Source: Blasia pusilla (Eukaryota; Marchantiophyta; Marchantiopsida; Blasiales). From it: a DNA stretch of 64,000 nucleotides. The notes beneath the pieces were generated by a model, which worked only from the letters and a program-made list of their open reading frames with translations, was not told the DNA's origin and ran no database searches. Both the position numbers and the translations under genes were made by a program. The stretch spans positions 32,612,001-32,676,000 of the forward strand of contig CM114272.1 in NCBI GenBank assembly GCA_050084515.1. The letters run 5' to 3'. This document shows positions 1-12,835 of this stretch, piece after piece (positions within the stretch are counted from its first letter, which is position 1; every line of letters starts with the position of its first letter).

Positions 1-419
1 GGGACTTGATAAGTGAGAAATTGACATGCAGGATCGACCATCAGTAAGTATTGGTCTACTTGACTCAAATTTCGAGTTCAGTTCTTTTGGTTTGAGTCAA
101 GTTAGGTGGAATTCAACATGAACCATCTCTATACAAGTCTTCAAAGTTCTCCTACTTGTCCAACTGTGTTTAGCGTGTTGTTCTATAATATGAATGTGTG
201 TTCTTAGGGCCAAGGACTCTTTCATACCCTTTTCAGCTCATTTATTACAGATCTGGTTAATTAGTTGGATGCTCTTTATCATCACTCACTCTTGATGACA
301 GGGATCATGGTGCTAAGATTTCTCTCTAATATAGTTTGGCATGAAATGAAGAGTCAAGCAGAAGATCAGTTGTATATACTCCTGTAAGCCTTACCATCGC
401 TTTTATTCCATAACCTCAG
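1..419 (+). other. Intron or 5' part of the G6PDH gene, no exon seen
   Basis: I searched this stretch for the residues that precede the first recognised G6PDH exon (the region before the Glu-Asp-Cys-Gly at its start) and did not find them. It ends in a normal acceptor (AG at 418-419). It is therefore read as intron, with the transit peptide, the NADP-binding start of the enzyme and the remaining 5' exons lying outside the window to the left. Confidence 0.6.
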
Positions 420-3400
420 GGAGGACTGTGGTTCGAAAACACAGCAATTTCTCGAAAGAGTATTTTATCAGTGCGGTGGATATGAAACCTGTGAAAGCAT
501 GCGAACACTGGACAATAGGATGAAGGACATGGAGGTGAGCTTTATTCCTGACTCGAAGAGCTTCATCCCAGAGTTGTCAATGTCATGAGGCGAAGTGAAG
601 TTCTGGTAGTTTTCTGGTTTTCTTACACTGGGGTTGGCTAAGTTCTTTAGAGTAAACAGAGTTTATCGATCATGAGGGTTGGGTAGATCTCTACAACAGG
701 GATGGCATTTGGCCACAAACCATAATTTTTCTAGTTATTCTGAATGCGCACTGTCATATTGCATGTCTAGTCTCTTGGATTTGTTTGGTGTGGATTCCAT
801 CTTTAGATAATAATTAGTCTGGAGAAATGTTGGGTTGATTGAACCATTGAGTTAATTATCCCCTGACTAGTCTCATTGTGAATAAGGCAACTATCATAGT
901 ATGCCAAAGGGTCCCCAGCAGAAAGATTCATAATCAACCTAGGAAAGTCCAGGGTTTGTAACACCAGGTTTCAGTATCGATGACTATTTGGTTGTGAGAG
1001 AAAGTCTTAGGGAGGCTTCACCTTACTTTTCAAACATGGTGTGTGCATGAGGCAGGATTGTCTTCAATCCATCTATCGCCTGGGATGGGAGACATTCACT
1101 TGCATTCATCAATCTATGGTCTGTTTTGTACATTTGGGATATGGGCAATAGCTGTTTTGTAGTAGTGGATGCTGTTTAAAAGATAAGATGCCACTTCTTT
1201 GCTTGTTCATAGCAAGCTTGTTGGTGACTTTGTGACAGGGTAATGGAGCAGCCAACCGGATTTTCTATCTCTCAGTTCCAAAGGAATGTCTTTTACAAGT
1301 ATCAAATTGTTTGGCAGCAAGTGCGAAGAGCAAGAAGGGATGGACTCGCCTTATTGTGGAAAAACCATTTGGAAATGATGCAAAATCATCTGCGATGATC
1401 ACAAGAGGTCTGCACTCTCTATTTACTGAGGAAGATATTTACAGGTGAAAGACATTTGACGACTCATCCTTGTCTTCCATGGACTTTTCCCTTTCAACCA
1501 GTATATCACAGAATCATGAATCAAATGCTCGGGAAATGCTGAATGCCCTTTATAACCATTACTTTTACTACGAAATTTGAGTAAGTGAAGGGTATATTTC
1601 AAAAAGCTGAATGAAGGCTCTATTAGAAGTCAATTGTTCAAATCACTTCTGTTTGGAAGTTGTTTGGAGGAGATTAGGGTAATCAGGTATCCTAGAATGT
1701 GTGACGGGTTCACCCTCAACTCATGATTGTTGCCTGTCAAAATGGTGCATGTTCCAATTTGTTGTTCATCTTTCTCTTCCAGCTGTTTCTGTGAACCCTG
1801 ACTTTGTCCTCCTTTTGCCCCACTTAAAAAAACAGAAATACTGAACTTGTCACTTGATAGTAGTCTCGTGGGTTGCAGTCTCCCCACAACTTTCAGCAAT
1901 CAAGTTCCAATCATAGTTTCAGTTTCTAAAAGCCTTCCATGATCTACATCTGCAATCTGCTCCCTTTTCCTTGAGGCAGTTGCCATTCAGGTCAGCTTTT
2001 CACGTCTTTCATCACTGGAGGCTATTGCAGTCTTGAGCATTTGGTTTAGCATATTCACAGATCTCAAACTGTTTTTTTTTTCAGAATCGATCATCTTTTG
2101 GGGAAAGATCTGATTGAGAACTTGACAGTTCTTCGATTCTCCAACCTGGTATTCGAACCTCTTTGGACCCGAACATATATAAGGAATGTACAGGTCAGTT
2201 CATTTTCCATTGAACATGCAGACCTAATCCTCACAAGGAGCAGACTTTGCTGTCCTGGATGTGTTGCAGGATAAGACATTGGCAGCAGTCGTCTCTTTGT
2301 TTCTAATCCAACTTAGTTGTTACGTTGTGTTCTCACAGTTCATTTACTCTGAAGACTGGGGAGTGTGTCCAGGAAAGGGAGGGTAAGTTACTTTTCACAA
2401 TTGGTTGGCAGTTTAGACAGAAGATTGAACTGGTGGATATGTGGGCTCATCTAGGTGACAATTAGCAGTATCCAAAGAAGCTTCATAAGTGCAGCTTGAA
2501 GATGTCAGATCAGAGAAGTACATGTGTGAGTTTGGATGTATAGAACTGTCTTCAACACCCAATACAAAGAGAGAGTAGCATTGTCATGAGCCAGGAATGT
2601 CCCAGCTCTGTTAGGTCCAACTTCAAACTCTCCTGTGTTACCCAGATTTGGTCGTCCCTCTCAGGGTAGGTGGGTTGTTTTGTGTTTACTTCACATTTGT
2701 TTAGCAGAGATGGTTCAAGGCAGTGCAGGGTCCTTGAAGCTGTGAATCTGGTTCTTTTCAGGTACTTTGATGAACAGGGAGTTATTCGTGACCTAGTTCA
2801 AAGCCATCTTCTGCAGACCATTGCCCTCTTTGCAATGGAACCCCCAGTTTCTCTGGATGGGGATGATATCCGCAATGAAAAGGTATGTTCTTGATGCAGG
2901 TCTGCATTATATTCCTTTCTTAAGTTTACTTAAAATCCAATCTGGCTTCTCAGATCCTTGAGGAATGATTGCAGAATGCAATCTCTTGCTGACTTTTTCA
3001 GCCAGCAAGGCTGCACAAGACAAACGATTCACAAAGACCTTACAAGAATTCATTGATTCATGGCAGGTTAAGGTGTTGAGATCCATGCGCAAGCCAACCT
3101 TTGATGATGTGGTACTAGGCCAATATAAGGCCAGCGTCTCTAAAGATGGGAAGTCGAAGATACCTGGTTACTTGGATGAGCCTGATGTGGGTCCAAATAG
3201 TCTTACTCCTACATTTGTGGCCGCAGTGATGTACATTGACAATGCCCGCTGGGATGGTGTTCCCTTTCTGATCAAAGCAGGAAAGGGACTCATCAAGCAC
3301 ACGTGAGTTTAATCTCTTCCATGCAGTTCATCCCATCTCGTGCAATTTTGAACAAATTTTCTTCACTTACTTCATGGAATTCGTACTGTTGTACCAGCTG

Positions 3401-5037
3401 GGACTAAAATGATATGCTCATTGAAGCACACAAACTGGATGATCCAGACCCATCATTTTTCTGCAGAATTGTGTGGACTTTTAGGGTTCCCAAGGATACT
3501 CCGCATACCTGCGATTAATGGCTACATAGGAAGTGGTCCCTCCCAACTATTTTTTGAGGACAGCTGATCAGAATATGACAGTCTAATTGCCAAAAACCAA
3601 CAACAGACGTTTTGTTTTGTATCAGAAATTGAACATTCACACGTACTTGCAAAATTGGCTTCATCAACTGAAACGTGTTCATGATCGACATTGATATTGA
3701 AGGAATGACACAGTGGGTGTTCTGCTTATGGGTGCATTGTAGGGTGGAAATTCGCATTCAGTTCCGCCATGTTCCCGGAAACCTATACCGAGAACGGTTC
3801 GGTTTTAACCTGGATGCAGCTGCAAATGAGCTTGTACTGCGGGTTCAACCAGATGAAGCCATAAATTTGAAGATCAACAATAAGGTGCCAGGGCTTGGTT
3901 TGCAGCTGGATTCATCGGAACTCAACTTACTTTACAGTGATAAGTACGCCTCTCTCCATAAATCTAGTCATTCATTCTCTCCCCTACCTACCCCATACTT
4001 TCTTCACTGCTTTCCTCTCCTGCACCCAACCGTCCCTAGCCACCATCTGTAAGCCAAGTCGCAAGGCAATGAGAGACACTACATGATGAATAGTGTTTTT
4101 TCTCACCATCCCGATCCCTAGTGTCTTTCTCACTATCCGTCTCAAGGCCATAATAGACGCTAGAGTTCAAGTAGAGTATCTTTGAACATGTTCTAGTTAT
4201 GGATATTTCTCTGCAGGTACATTATTTCATCGATTTAGTAAATTGTGTTGCTAGAGTGGGTAAGGGATTAAGTCTCTCAACAGTAATGGATAGTTTCCTT
4301 CAACTCGTGGAAGTGTGGGCTGTGATGTGATGCCATTGTATACTAACATTACATGTGCCTTGCGCCTCCAGGAGAGATCTCTTCTTGTTGATTAGCTCCC
4401 ATACTAGATGTCTCTTGCTGCCGTCAGTCTGTCCATCCGTCTGCTCTGTGTATGCTGTCATCAGTTTTTGGTCAACCAAACGCTCAATGTGGGCATTCAT
4501 TCCTTTGCTAGATAATCTTGTGGCATCTGCTCTGTACATAAACGGAAGGCCTGATATGGCGTAAGAAATGTCATCAGACAGTTTAGTCTTAAGTCCAGGT
4601 CTTCTACCAATCTGCAGTTCTCTGTCGATGGATGTCCAGCTAACTTCATGACAGGACAGGGAGAAAACATTAGGGAGCTAATGAGCAAGCAGTGGATTGT
4701 TTACCACATAGAATCAAGAATGGTTCCTTGGGATTGCCACCACTAAGATTGATGCATTTTAAGCACATGATGATTCACATATGAACTGCGGTGCTGCAGA
4801 TATGATGCGGAGATTCCAGACTCTTATGAGCGACTCATATTGGATGTGATCGATGGTGATAACCACTTGTTCATTCGGGGTGATGAGCTCGAAGCAACTT
4901 GGGAGATCCTCACTCCGTTGCTCCAGGAGATTCAGTCAATGAAGATCGCACCTGAGCTCTATACTTTTGGCGGAAGAGGTCCGATTGGAGCGTATTATCT
5001 CGGAGCGCAGCATGGTGTGAAGTGGGCAGATGACTAG
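420..5037 (+). CDS. G6PD: Glucose-6-phosphate 1-dehydrogenase, plastid type (3' eight exons, 5' end outside window)
   Basis: This enzyme oxidises glucose-6-phosphate with NADP+ in the first step of the oxidative pentose phosphate pathway. Eight exons join in one frame with GT-AG borders: 420-534, 1239-1444, 2085-2193, 2339-2382, 2762-2882, 3067-3302, 3743-3943 and 4800-5037 (stop TAG 5035-5037), giving 422 residues. Visible motifs are VEKPFG in exon 2, the substrate-binding RIDHLLGK across exons 2/3, LRFSN and FEPLW, the catalytic-His segment [48 protein letters not shown], and the C-terminal [10 protein letters not shown]...WADD. The C-terminus resembles plastid rather than cytosolic enzymes. 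The EDCG at the start of exon 1 would align with the second redox-regulatory cysteine of plastid isoforms (from memory of the family). The usual Tyr of RIDHYLGK is Leu here; the essential Asp, His and Lys are kept. No nonsense or frameshift is seen, so the gene looks functional. Confidence 0.95.
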
Positions 5038-6179
5038 ATTCACGAACTTGTAGAAATATTTGTAAAAAGCACACAATCAATTTGCACCTGAAATTAGTTC
5101 AGGTGATACGTCATCAAGTGGGCTGCCGCCCAGACTCACGGAGTCATAGGCACACACCTGAATTAGTCGACATAACGGATGCAATGATCCAAGCTGTGGC
5201 AGTGAGCTTTGACAGTGAGAGGCTAGTCACTGAGGAGCCTACTGATGTCCAATCAATCAAACAAGAACCACGCTTGCAATCCTCACCCAGATGTATATTC
5301 ATGGAGGTGTCGGACCTCATACATCTAGAGAGAGTACAATTTACCAATGTGAGAACAGACAATGACTCAAGTTTGAAACCATGGCTTCTCTTCTATCCAT
5401 CTTTGAAACCATTCTTGTTTGAACCATCACCAAACACATCATTTCTATGGCATGCTCATGATCTCTAATCTCGTATCCAGTGAAGAAATTATTTCTTTTT
5501 AAAACAACCACACTATTTAGTACACATTGCAGACATTGAACCTTGCAATCAATTGCTTTCAATGATTGATATGCAGTTGTAGCCTTTGGCTTGGGCTAAA
5601 GTTTGGTAGGAGAAGATGAGAGTGTGTGTCAATTCCATAATCAGGACGGTCATGTGCAGTCGAGGACGTGGTACGAGAGGTCTAGTCTACTTGCGATGTA
5701 CTGCTTCCAAGTTCATTTTGTGCTCAGCGAGTTGGACAACAAACTTTTGTAGCTCAAGATCCAAAGCACTCGATGCTTTGTGAGTCTACTCGAGCCACAA
5801 GGTTGTAAGAAAACTCGGTAGCACAAGTCACAAATCACTCGCTTATATCTATGATTTGCTAGTCGTTGTGCGGTCATCGAGTCGGGCGGAAATTTTGTAT
5901 CGCAAGATCCAATGTGGTTCGATGAAACGTACCTCGAACTAGATGAATTTTCAACTAGCTCGACAATCACACAAACACTCCATAGCTCACTACCCAGACC
6001 ACTAACCATGCATCTCATGGTCGCCAAAGTTGGGCGACAACCTTGCACCTGAAGATCTGAGTTAGAGTGTGATGGGTGAAAGACAGCATAGAGTAAAGAG
6101 GAAGAATAGCTTTACTAAAGGGGGATGAAGAAGAGTCTAGAAACCTCCAACCCCCAGAGAAAGTCTATCATGAGTAATC
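5038..6179. other. 3' flank of G6PDH, no gene recognised
   Basis: The first few hundred bases should contain the 3' UTR and polyadenylation site of the dehydrogenase. Short open frames on both strands have no recognisable motif. From about 5,690 to 6,060 there is a loosely self-similar stretch rich in CTCGA-type words, which looks like an old repeat. Confidence 0.4.
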
Positions 6180-6620
6180 CCCCAAAAAGTAGGAGATGCA
6201 TTATTGCTCCGTTAGGGCCACATACAAAGATGACGAAAACGACAAAAGAGAGGAGAGAAAATTGAGGCTTAAAGAAGCTCATGCATAAAGCGGGATGCCC
6301 AAAATCCCATAGCCAAAGACGCCATTATAATGTGGATCCATTATTGCTCCTCTAAGATCGATGGGAGAATCAGTCGAAAATGAAATATAAAGAATCCCAT
6401 GCATAAAGGGGATGTGAAAAACCCCTTGAACCAAAATCTTAAGAAGTGCTTTTCAGACTTTTTCTTTTTACAGAGGTTTTTTTAATTTATTTATACTCAA
6501 ACGGGAATGTGGAATAGACCACATGTAACGAAGAGTTTCAAAACATTATTGCTCTATAAGATGGGAAGAGAAAAATGGTATATAGGAAATTAGCTCATGC
6601 CATGTATATAATGGCATGAT
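6180..6620. repeat. Degenerate tandem repeat, about three copies
   Basis: The phrase CATTATTGCTC recurs near 6201, 6339 and 6543. Each copy is followed by similar text (…AAGATGGGAAGAG or …GATCGATGGGAGAATC, then a CATGCATAAAG or CTCATGCCATG stretch). The unit is roughly 140-200 bp and diverged. No coding signal is seen. Confidence 0.45.
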
Positions 6621-7478
6621 AATTTTTTATGTAATTTTAATAAAGTAAAATACAGCAAGAGTGTATCACAAGGTGAGTGTTAAGTATGCATTTTTTTTTA
6701 AATGTTAAAAAGAAGAAGGAAATGGTGCATTTTTCCTTTGGAATTTTGTATTGGAGTGCACCTTCATAATAGAAACTTATTGATTTGTTTCACCAATGAT
6801 CCGATCGCAAAATGCCGCTCGTTCGAGATTTTGAAAATTAATAAGACGAGCACACATGTAATGTGAGAACAGGGTACCTCGGTGATGTATTAATTCTGAT
6901 GAAGCCCTAGTATAGTGCTTCAATGCTTAAGAAAATGTATTTATTTGGGGACCCCCACATGAGTTTATAATATGAACTTCCTCCACTTCAAAAATTTAAG
7001 AACCCTCCATGATACCCCACCTTTCCTCCCTTAATATTAATGATAGATGTAAGAATGACATAAAATTATCTCATGCAAAAAAATAGTTATATAACTTAGT
7101 TATTCCTTACATTGGTGTTGGACTTTTTTTTGACACTTATTAAAAGTGAAGTGAAACCTTGTAAAAGGAGAAAAGTCTAATATGTATTACTAGTCTTGTT
7201 CATATTCTATTCAAAAGGAAATATTTTTATTTCCTAATTATTATTGTGGATTTATTCCTAAAACCGTTGGTGTCCTCCTTCCCAAAAGTAGTCTTGAAAG
7301 TCATGTTCTTCTCAACTTAGTCTACTTCCAAATCATTATCTTGGAAAAAACATGATTTTTTTACCACTCAACAAGTAATCATATCCCACTAACATGACTT
7401 ACAGCTCATTATGTTAGGTCATGTCACGACATAAGATATGATGAAGCATTTAAAATTTTAGTTTCATTTTTCATTTTC

Positions 7479-7598
7479 ACTTCATTGAAATTTGACACAT
7501 AGGGCCTTGTTTAATATTAACTTCATGGAAATTTGACTACAATACTATTTTTGAACTTAACTTCATTGAAGTTTGACATGTAATGAGACTTTCCTCCT
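7479..7598. repeat. Three copies of a 40-bp tandem repeat
   Basis: The word CTTCATTGAAATTTGACA, or close variants, starts near 7480, 7520 and 7560, so the period is 40 bp. The repeat lies just outside the 3' end of the Helitron, in AT-rich DNA. Confidence 0.55.
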
Positions 7599-7837
7599 TT
7601 GGCATCCTATCTTATAGAATATAAAAAAATGGAAAACCGCTTGAAATATTCGTCCAATTTTCTCTAACAATATATATAAATATATACTAGTAAGAATGCC
7701 CGTGCGATGCACCGGCATCAAAATTTAGCATATGTAAAATTAATCATACCAATAAGTGAATATCAATAAATGAAGTATTAAAAAATTTAGGAAATGCCTA
7801 TCAATATAAAACTTCACATATATAATGTTACTTTAAT

Positions 7838-10463
7838 TTAATTTATCACTTCATTATATACAACATTCCTAGTATAAATACCTATTTTGTTAGTAGCATT
7901 TTCATTATCTATCATAATATGAATAGAATTCCTCGAGCCTACTCTTGACAAGGCAACATACAATTGCCCATGAGAAAATACGGGATTAGGCAGGTAAATA
8001 CCAACTCTATCTAATGTTTGACCTTGAGACTTATTAATAGTCATTGCAAAAGCATGACGGATAGGAAATTGAAATCGTCGTAAATCAAAAGGTAGGCCGG
8101 AATCAAAAGCAATCAATGGAATGCGTGGAATGAAAACTCGAGCTCCAATGTTTTTTCCCGTGATAATTGTTGCATCTATAAGATGTCGACTAAAGCCAGC
8201 TATCACCAGCCGAGTCCCGTTTGCTTGTCCCTTTGCTCCATTCATATTCCGTAATAGCATTATCGGAGCTCCAATCTTCAAAGTCAAACAATGAGGTGGC
8301 AATCCAGATGGTAAACATGTATTCAAAAATTCTGTTGGATAAACAAGTCTCATCTCATCGTTGGAAACAGAATCAACACTCAAGAAAGTATGCTCCTGCA
8401 AAAACAAAATAAATCATTAATAATAAGAGAGATCATAGAAAAATATAGCAGTAGAACAATCAAAATAGAATAATGATATTCAAGAATATGAATATTACCT
8501 CTCCTGGAAATCGAGACATGATTTCTCCGTTTATAATATCCACAGTAGTATTCTTGGTTGACAAAATGGATGTACCCCTCAAGATATCAATATCACTCCA
8601 CTTATGAACATCGTGTCCATAAACAATATCAATGAAATCATTGATCCTTGTGGTTTTAACAATTATCACATCCGGAACTTGTATAAAATCCTCTCCAAGG
8701 TCCAAATGTAGCGGTACACGACCCTCTCCTACCTCTAATAACCACTTTGCAAAGGCTTCTTGCTCTTCTCGTGCATATCCTGATAATAAATATAAGATGA
8801 AGAAATTAGTAAATATTAAAAATAAACAAAAACCACATGAAATGAAATAGGTGAAATCTTACGTTTATTCTTTAATACCTTGTACAGTATTGACTCTCAT
8901 GTTGGTAGTGAGTTTCAATAATCTCACGTCAAACCAAATAGGAGATCTCTTAAGTGTTGCACGCACAACTGTGGCACGATCTCCACGACGAACAACTGGA
9001 AGAAGTTGTCGGAAGTCACCACCAAATAAAATGATTTTCCCCCCAAAAGGCAAATCTCGTAATCGAGGATCCATCAAACCCATGATATCTTGGAAAGTAC
9101 GATTAAGAGCCTCAAATGCGTGACGATGGGTCATAGGAGCTTCATCCCACACAATCAACTTCGCCTTTTGTATAAGACGGGCCATATGACTATTGACCGA
9201 TAGGCTGGAAAATCAATAACAAAACAATATCTGAGGAACATTTATGAAGGATAATCAAAAAATAAAACAATAATATGCATGCCATAAAAGGAAAATAAAT
9301 CTTAAATCTAGACTTACTTGCAAGTGGAACTTTCATGTACTTGGATAGGAATCTTGAATCGAAATGAGCAAAGATCGACCTCCATCCAATAATAAAGCGG
9401 CAATCCCCGAAGATGCAACTGCAAGAGCTATATGACCCTCGCTCCGTACCATTGCAAGAAGAAGGTTGTACAAAAATGTTTTTCCTGTTCCGCCAGGACC
9501 ATCGATAAAGAAAAGTTTTGCCTGAAAAATCCATATTTTTTGTTAAAGAAAAGCACTTTAAAAGAAAACATAAATAAATAAAAAGTGTAAGAAATTAATA
9601 ATAAAATATACTACATATAATATCCACTTACAGAAGGTGGCGCATCATGTAAGATATCGCGAAAAGCATTACAAATAACTTCCCAAATCGCGCGTTGTCC
9701 ATCATTTAAAGACATCTCTCCTGCTCTCACACGTTCACAAAGAATATCATGATCGTAGGAGAGCTCTTCTTCTTCTAGACGCGAAATAGATAAATCACGA
9801 GCTTGGAAATTTGGTTGAGGCATGTCCGGGAAGTCCGCCATACTTTTACCATGATCTTGAAGATGGTAATGGACCTCCAATAACGCAAGATTAATAATAT
9901 GAACATCCAATGGAAGGGTCGGAATACCAATTCTCTATTACAAGCAACAAATATAGAAGTTAAAACATAAATAAAGTACCTAAAATATTCGTAAGAGAAA
10001 TAAGAAAAAAATTGACTCAACAAAAGCCATGCCTATTACCTCACGCCTTTGATGTAGAAGATCTTCTGTCAGTGGAACCAAAAAATATTCCCACACCATA
10101 GCCGGAAGGGAAGGTGTATTATATAGAAGACAAATGGCAAAGAGTAGACGTAATGAATAGCCAGTACGAATGACAACCGCCTCTTCAAAGCAAGACAAGA
10201 TCTCTCTATCGTCCTCCAAAAGTCCCATCTGAATAGCGGTCTCTTTGAAGGTAGGATAAACTACACCATCGATGGTTCTCAAATCTTGATATGATTGAGC
10301 TTCTCTCACATGATGGAGAAGTAATCGTAACCAATGACGCTCCCCTTCAGCTAGGATTAGCAAAAAAAAAAAAAGTATTAGGAAGGAAGCGTGAAGACTC
10401 TCAGATACTCAATTTTTTCCTTAAAAATTGTATCTTAACAAAGTATCGAAAGTTTACCTGGAT
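7838..10463 (-). pseudogene. Helitron RepHel, helicase half (PIF1-like), split by introns
   Basis: This is the superfamily 1B helicase that unwinds DNA during rolling-circle transposition. In minus-strand order it has: GERHWLRLLLHHV near 10340; DGQRAIWEVI near 9700; Walker A GPGGTGKT near 9490; Walker B VWDEAPM near 9150; GGDFRQLLPVV near 9020; GAPIMLLRN near 8260; and TINKSQGQTLD with LYVALSRV near 8030-7950. The stop is TAA just above 7837. Introns are recognisable by GT-AG borders: about 10462-10352, 9629-9525 (…APPS|AKLFF…) and 9322-9214 (…STCN|LSV…). The frame breaks just after [12 protein letters not shown] (about 9390), where the text then continues as FRFKIP one frame away. That frameshift should abolish the product. 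Helicase and Rep were probably one polypeptide. Confidence 0.88.
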
Positions 10464-10503
10464 TTGTCATATACAGACGTCCAATGGGATGTCCACATCC
10501 TTT

Positions 10504-12730
10504 TCAAGCAAGACGATATCGCGGATGCCATTGCTTCTTATTCCAAGAGTAATGAGAAGGGAACTCCAAATAAAGATATTGTCGCGCAGTTGAATCAGAA
10601 ACATTGGTTGCAAACCATTGAGTAAGAGTGGTTTCCTTACTTCGCTCCAAAATATTACCCAATGAATCTTGCCCATGAAAATATACCATTTGACTGTTTG
10701 GAAGATGAACAATCAATCTCACAATACTTGGTTGCTCTGCATGTAGACTAAACTTGAAGATTCGCCAACATGCTTCTGAAGAAGAAACATACCTTCATAC
10801 CATACAATATCAATATTGTTAGACTCCCGCAATATATTCTAGGAAAAATTGCAAGATCTTGAAAGATAGAAGGGATCAAAATACCTTGCATCAAGATATA
10901 ATGATGTCTCATCAATAGTATCCTCTCCTGATGTAGTATTTGCCAAGGTATATGATATGGCATCAGATCCTTTGTACACATACTTATAAAAGTACTTTAC
11001 TACCAAGATGCTATTTGTTATCTCCAAATTGATATGACAATCAAATAAAGTACATAACATTGGATTGTATGGAACCACCCAACGATTATCAAAGTTATGA
11101 TTGGACTTATTTATCAATCTGCCATTATCTCGCCTGCATAAACACATATAGAAGTATCTTAATAGTTGGGGAAAAAAGATAGCACACTAATAGAAGAACT
11201 TCAAATGACGAAATAAACAACAAAATCAATGAATTACCTCTTATAAATAGGATATCCATCCTCATTCTCCATTATCATTGTTGCAAACGGCATTGGGTAT
11301 CCTTTGGAACATTTTTTTGTCGTTTTATCCGTGCAAGGTGTAGTTTGGATGTGCTACTCCACACGGACCATGAATCATACAATTTCTTACAGTAGAATGT
11401 AGCCTAGGATGAGTCATGGGATTCGGAATCTCAGCTGATATAATATCGTCATAATCAGAGGTTGTCCTTGGCTTATCCTCAGAGGCAACAATAATTAGGA
11501 TATGCACATGTGGTAGTCCTCTCTTTTGGAACTCGACCATATGAATGCATCCCACCACTCGACCCAAAATATGCTTATCCAATATAAGTCTCAACAACTC
11601 CTTCTTCTTTTGTTGGAAAACACGTACAACCAGGTAAGGACGATCGGACGTTGATTGACCATGCAATAGAGCAGAGGTAATCTCTGGCCATTTAGGATTG
11701 CAAGTCATTGTCAAAAAGTAGTCAGGCTTCCCAAAATGTCTCACAATGGCCATAGCATCATGGTACAATTGATGCATGTGACGAGGTCCTCCTATGAAAG
11801 ACGAAGGTAAGATAATACGTCTCCCTATGCCTTGACCGTTCACATCATGCCGAGTCATGGCATCTCTGACCCCTTGGTATAAATCAGCTCTCAACTCTTT
11901 TTGATGCAATCGTATCCAAGTTAGTCGTTGCATTTCGATAGTCGCATACATATCCACCATATATTCTTGAGTAAGACGACCAAACCTCAACAATCGATTA
12001 TTATCCATACCGTTAGCTCGCATTTGAAGTCTGAATGAAGCAAATTGTAAAGCAGTGATCGTCTTTGAACTCGCCTCATGAGTGGTAACCTCACCTTGAA
12101 TTTCTCCTTGTACAATATCATCTCTATCTTCATCCATCATAGCATACCCTCTTAACGGAGGATCATCTCTATGATCATGTTGCACTTGCAAAGGTATCCC
12201 AGGATGCCAACCTGCTTTACCATAAACAAAAGGCAAAACAAAGTGCAATGGGATATATGCTTCATTCAAGTCTGACAGACGACGAATCCCTCCTCCATGT
12301 AAGCGAACAATAATATCACGTCCTTCTACTGGCTCACTCCCATCTCCAGGCAAGATAGCTGCAATCTCTGAAGCAACAGGCAAGGTGTATCGTTTTGCAT
12401 CAAGACCTCGCTTACTACCCTTAAGAACAATATGAAAGTCAGAATTACATGGATCAATAGCCACATTTCGAAATAAAGCCACATATGGATTATGGGCATG
12501 TAACATATCTTGTAATCCCCTTAAGATCTCTGGCCTCAATTGATCCCGATAATCTCCAGTCATAATCCTTCTTCTATGTTCCATCTGATGCTCATCATCA
12601 TGAATATAAATTTGCGCAAATTGTGGAGGAGCACCACTTTCAGCATGTAGAGGTCCAATAGAATGATACACACCACCTTGAATCCTGAAGTTTCTGACCG
12701 CCTCCTCGTTGCTCTGTCACATGTGCCCCA
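10504..12730 (-). pseudogene. Helitron RepHel, replication-initiator (HUH) half
   Basis: Rep nicks and rejoins DNA strands at the Helitron ends. From its 5' side the frame shows NEEAVRNFRIQGG, then GPLHAESGAPPQFAQIY, a long Helitron_like_N-type domain with YFLTMTCNPKWPEI, and the two-histidine metal site GLPHVHILI near 11510. After a short intron (about 11237-11140, donor GTAATT) come PYNPMLC and KYFYKYVYKG near 11010, which carries the Tyr pair expected for the catalytic tyrosines. VHLPNSQMVYF and TLTQWFATN follow towards 10600. One frameshift is visible at the CCAAACTACACC stretch (about 11340). An in-frame TGA at 10504-10506 sits where the homologous text reads ...RKGCGHPIGRLY; it is most simply CGA changed to TGA. 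The active-site residues themselves remain. Confidence 0.9.
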
Positions 12731-12835
12731 AGAGATGCCAATTGAAGAGCACTATTATAGGCACGTCGTTTACAAAAAAATGAAGACTATTTGCAAATCA
12801 TACTAGAAAGTAATTCGCTAGTATAGAAGGTGAAG

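Noticed and set aside
5713-6048. 111-codon minus-strand frame downstream of G6PDH
   Set aside because: No motif, composition like the surrounding repeat, no splice or promoter context.
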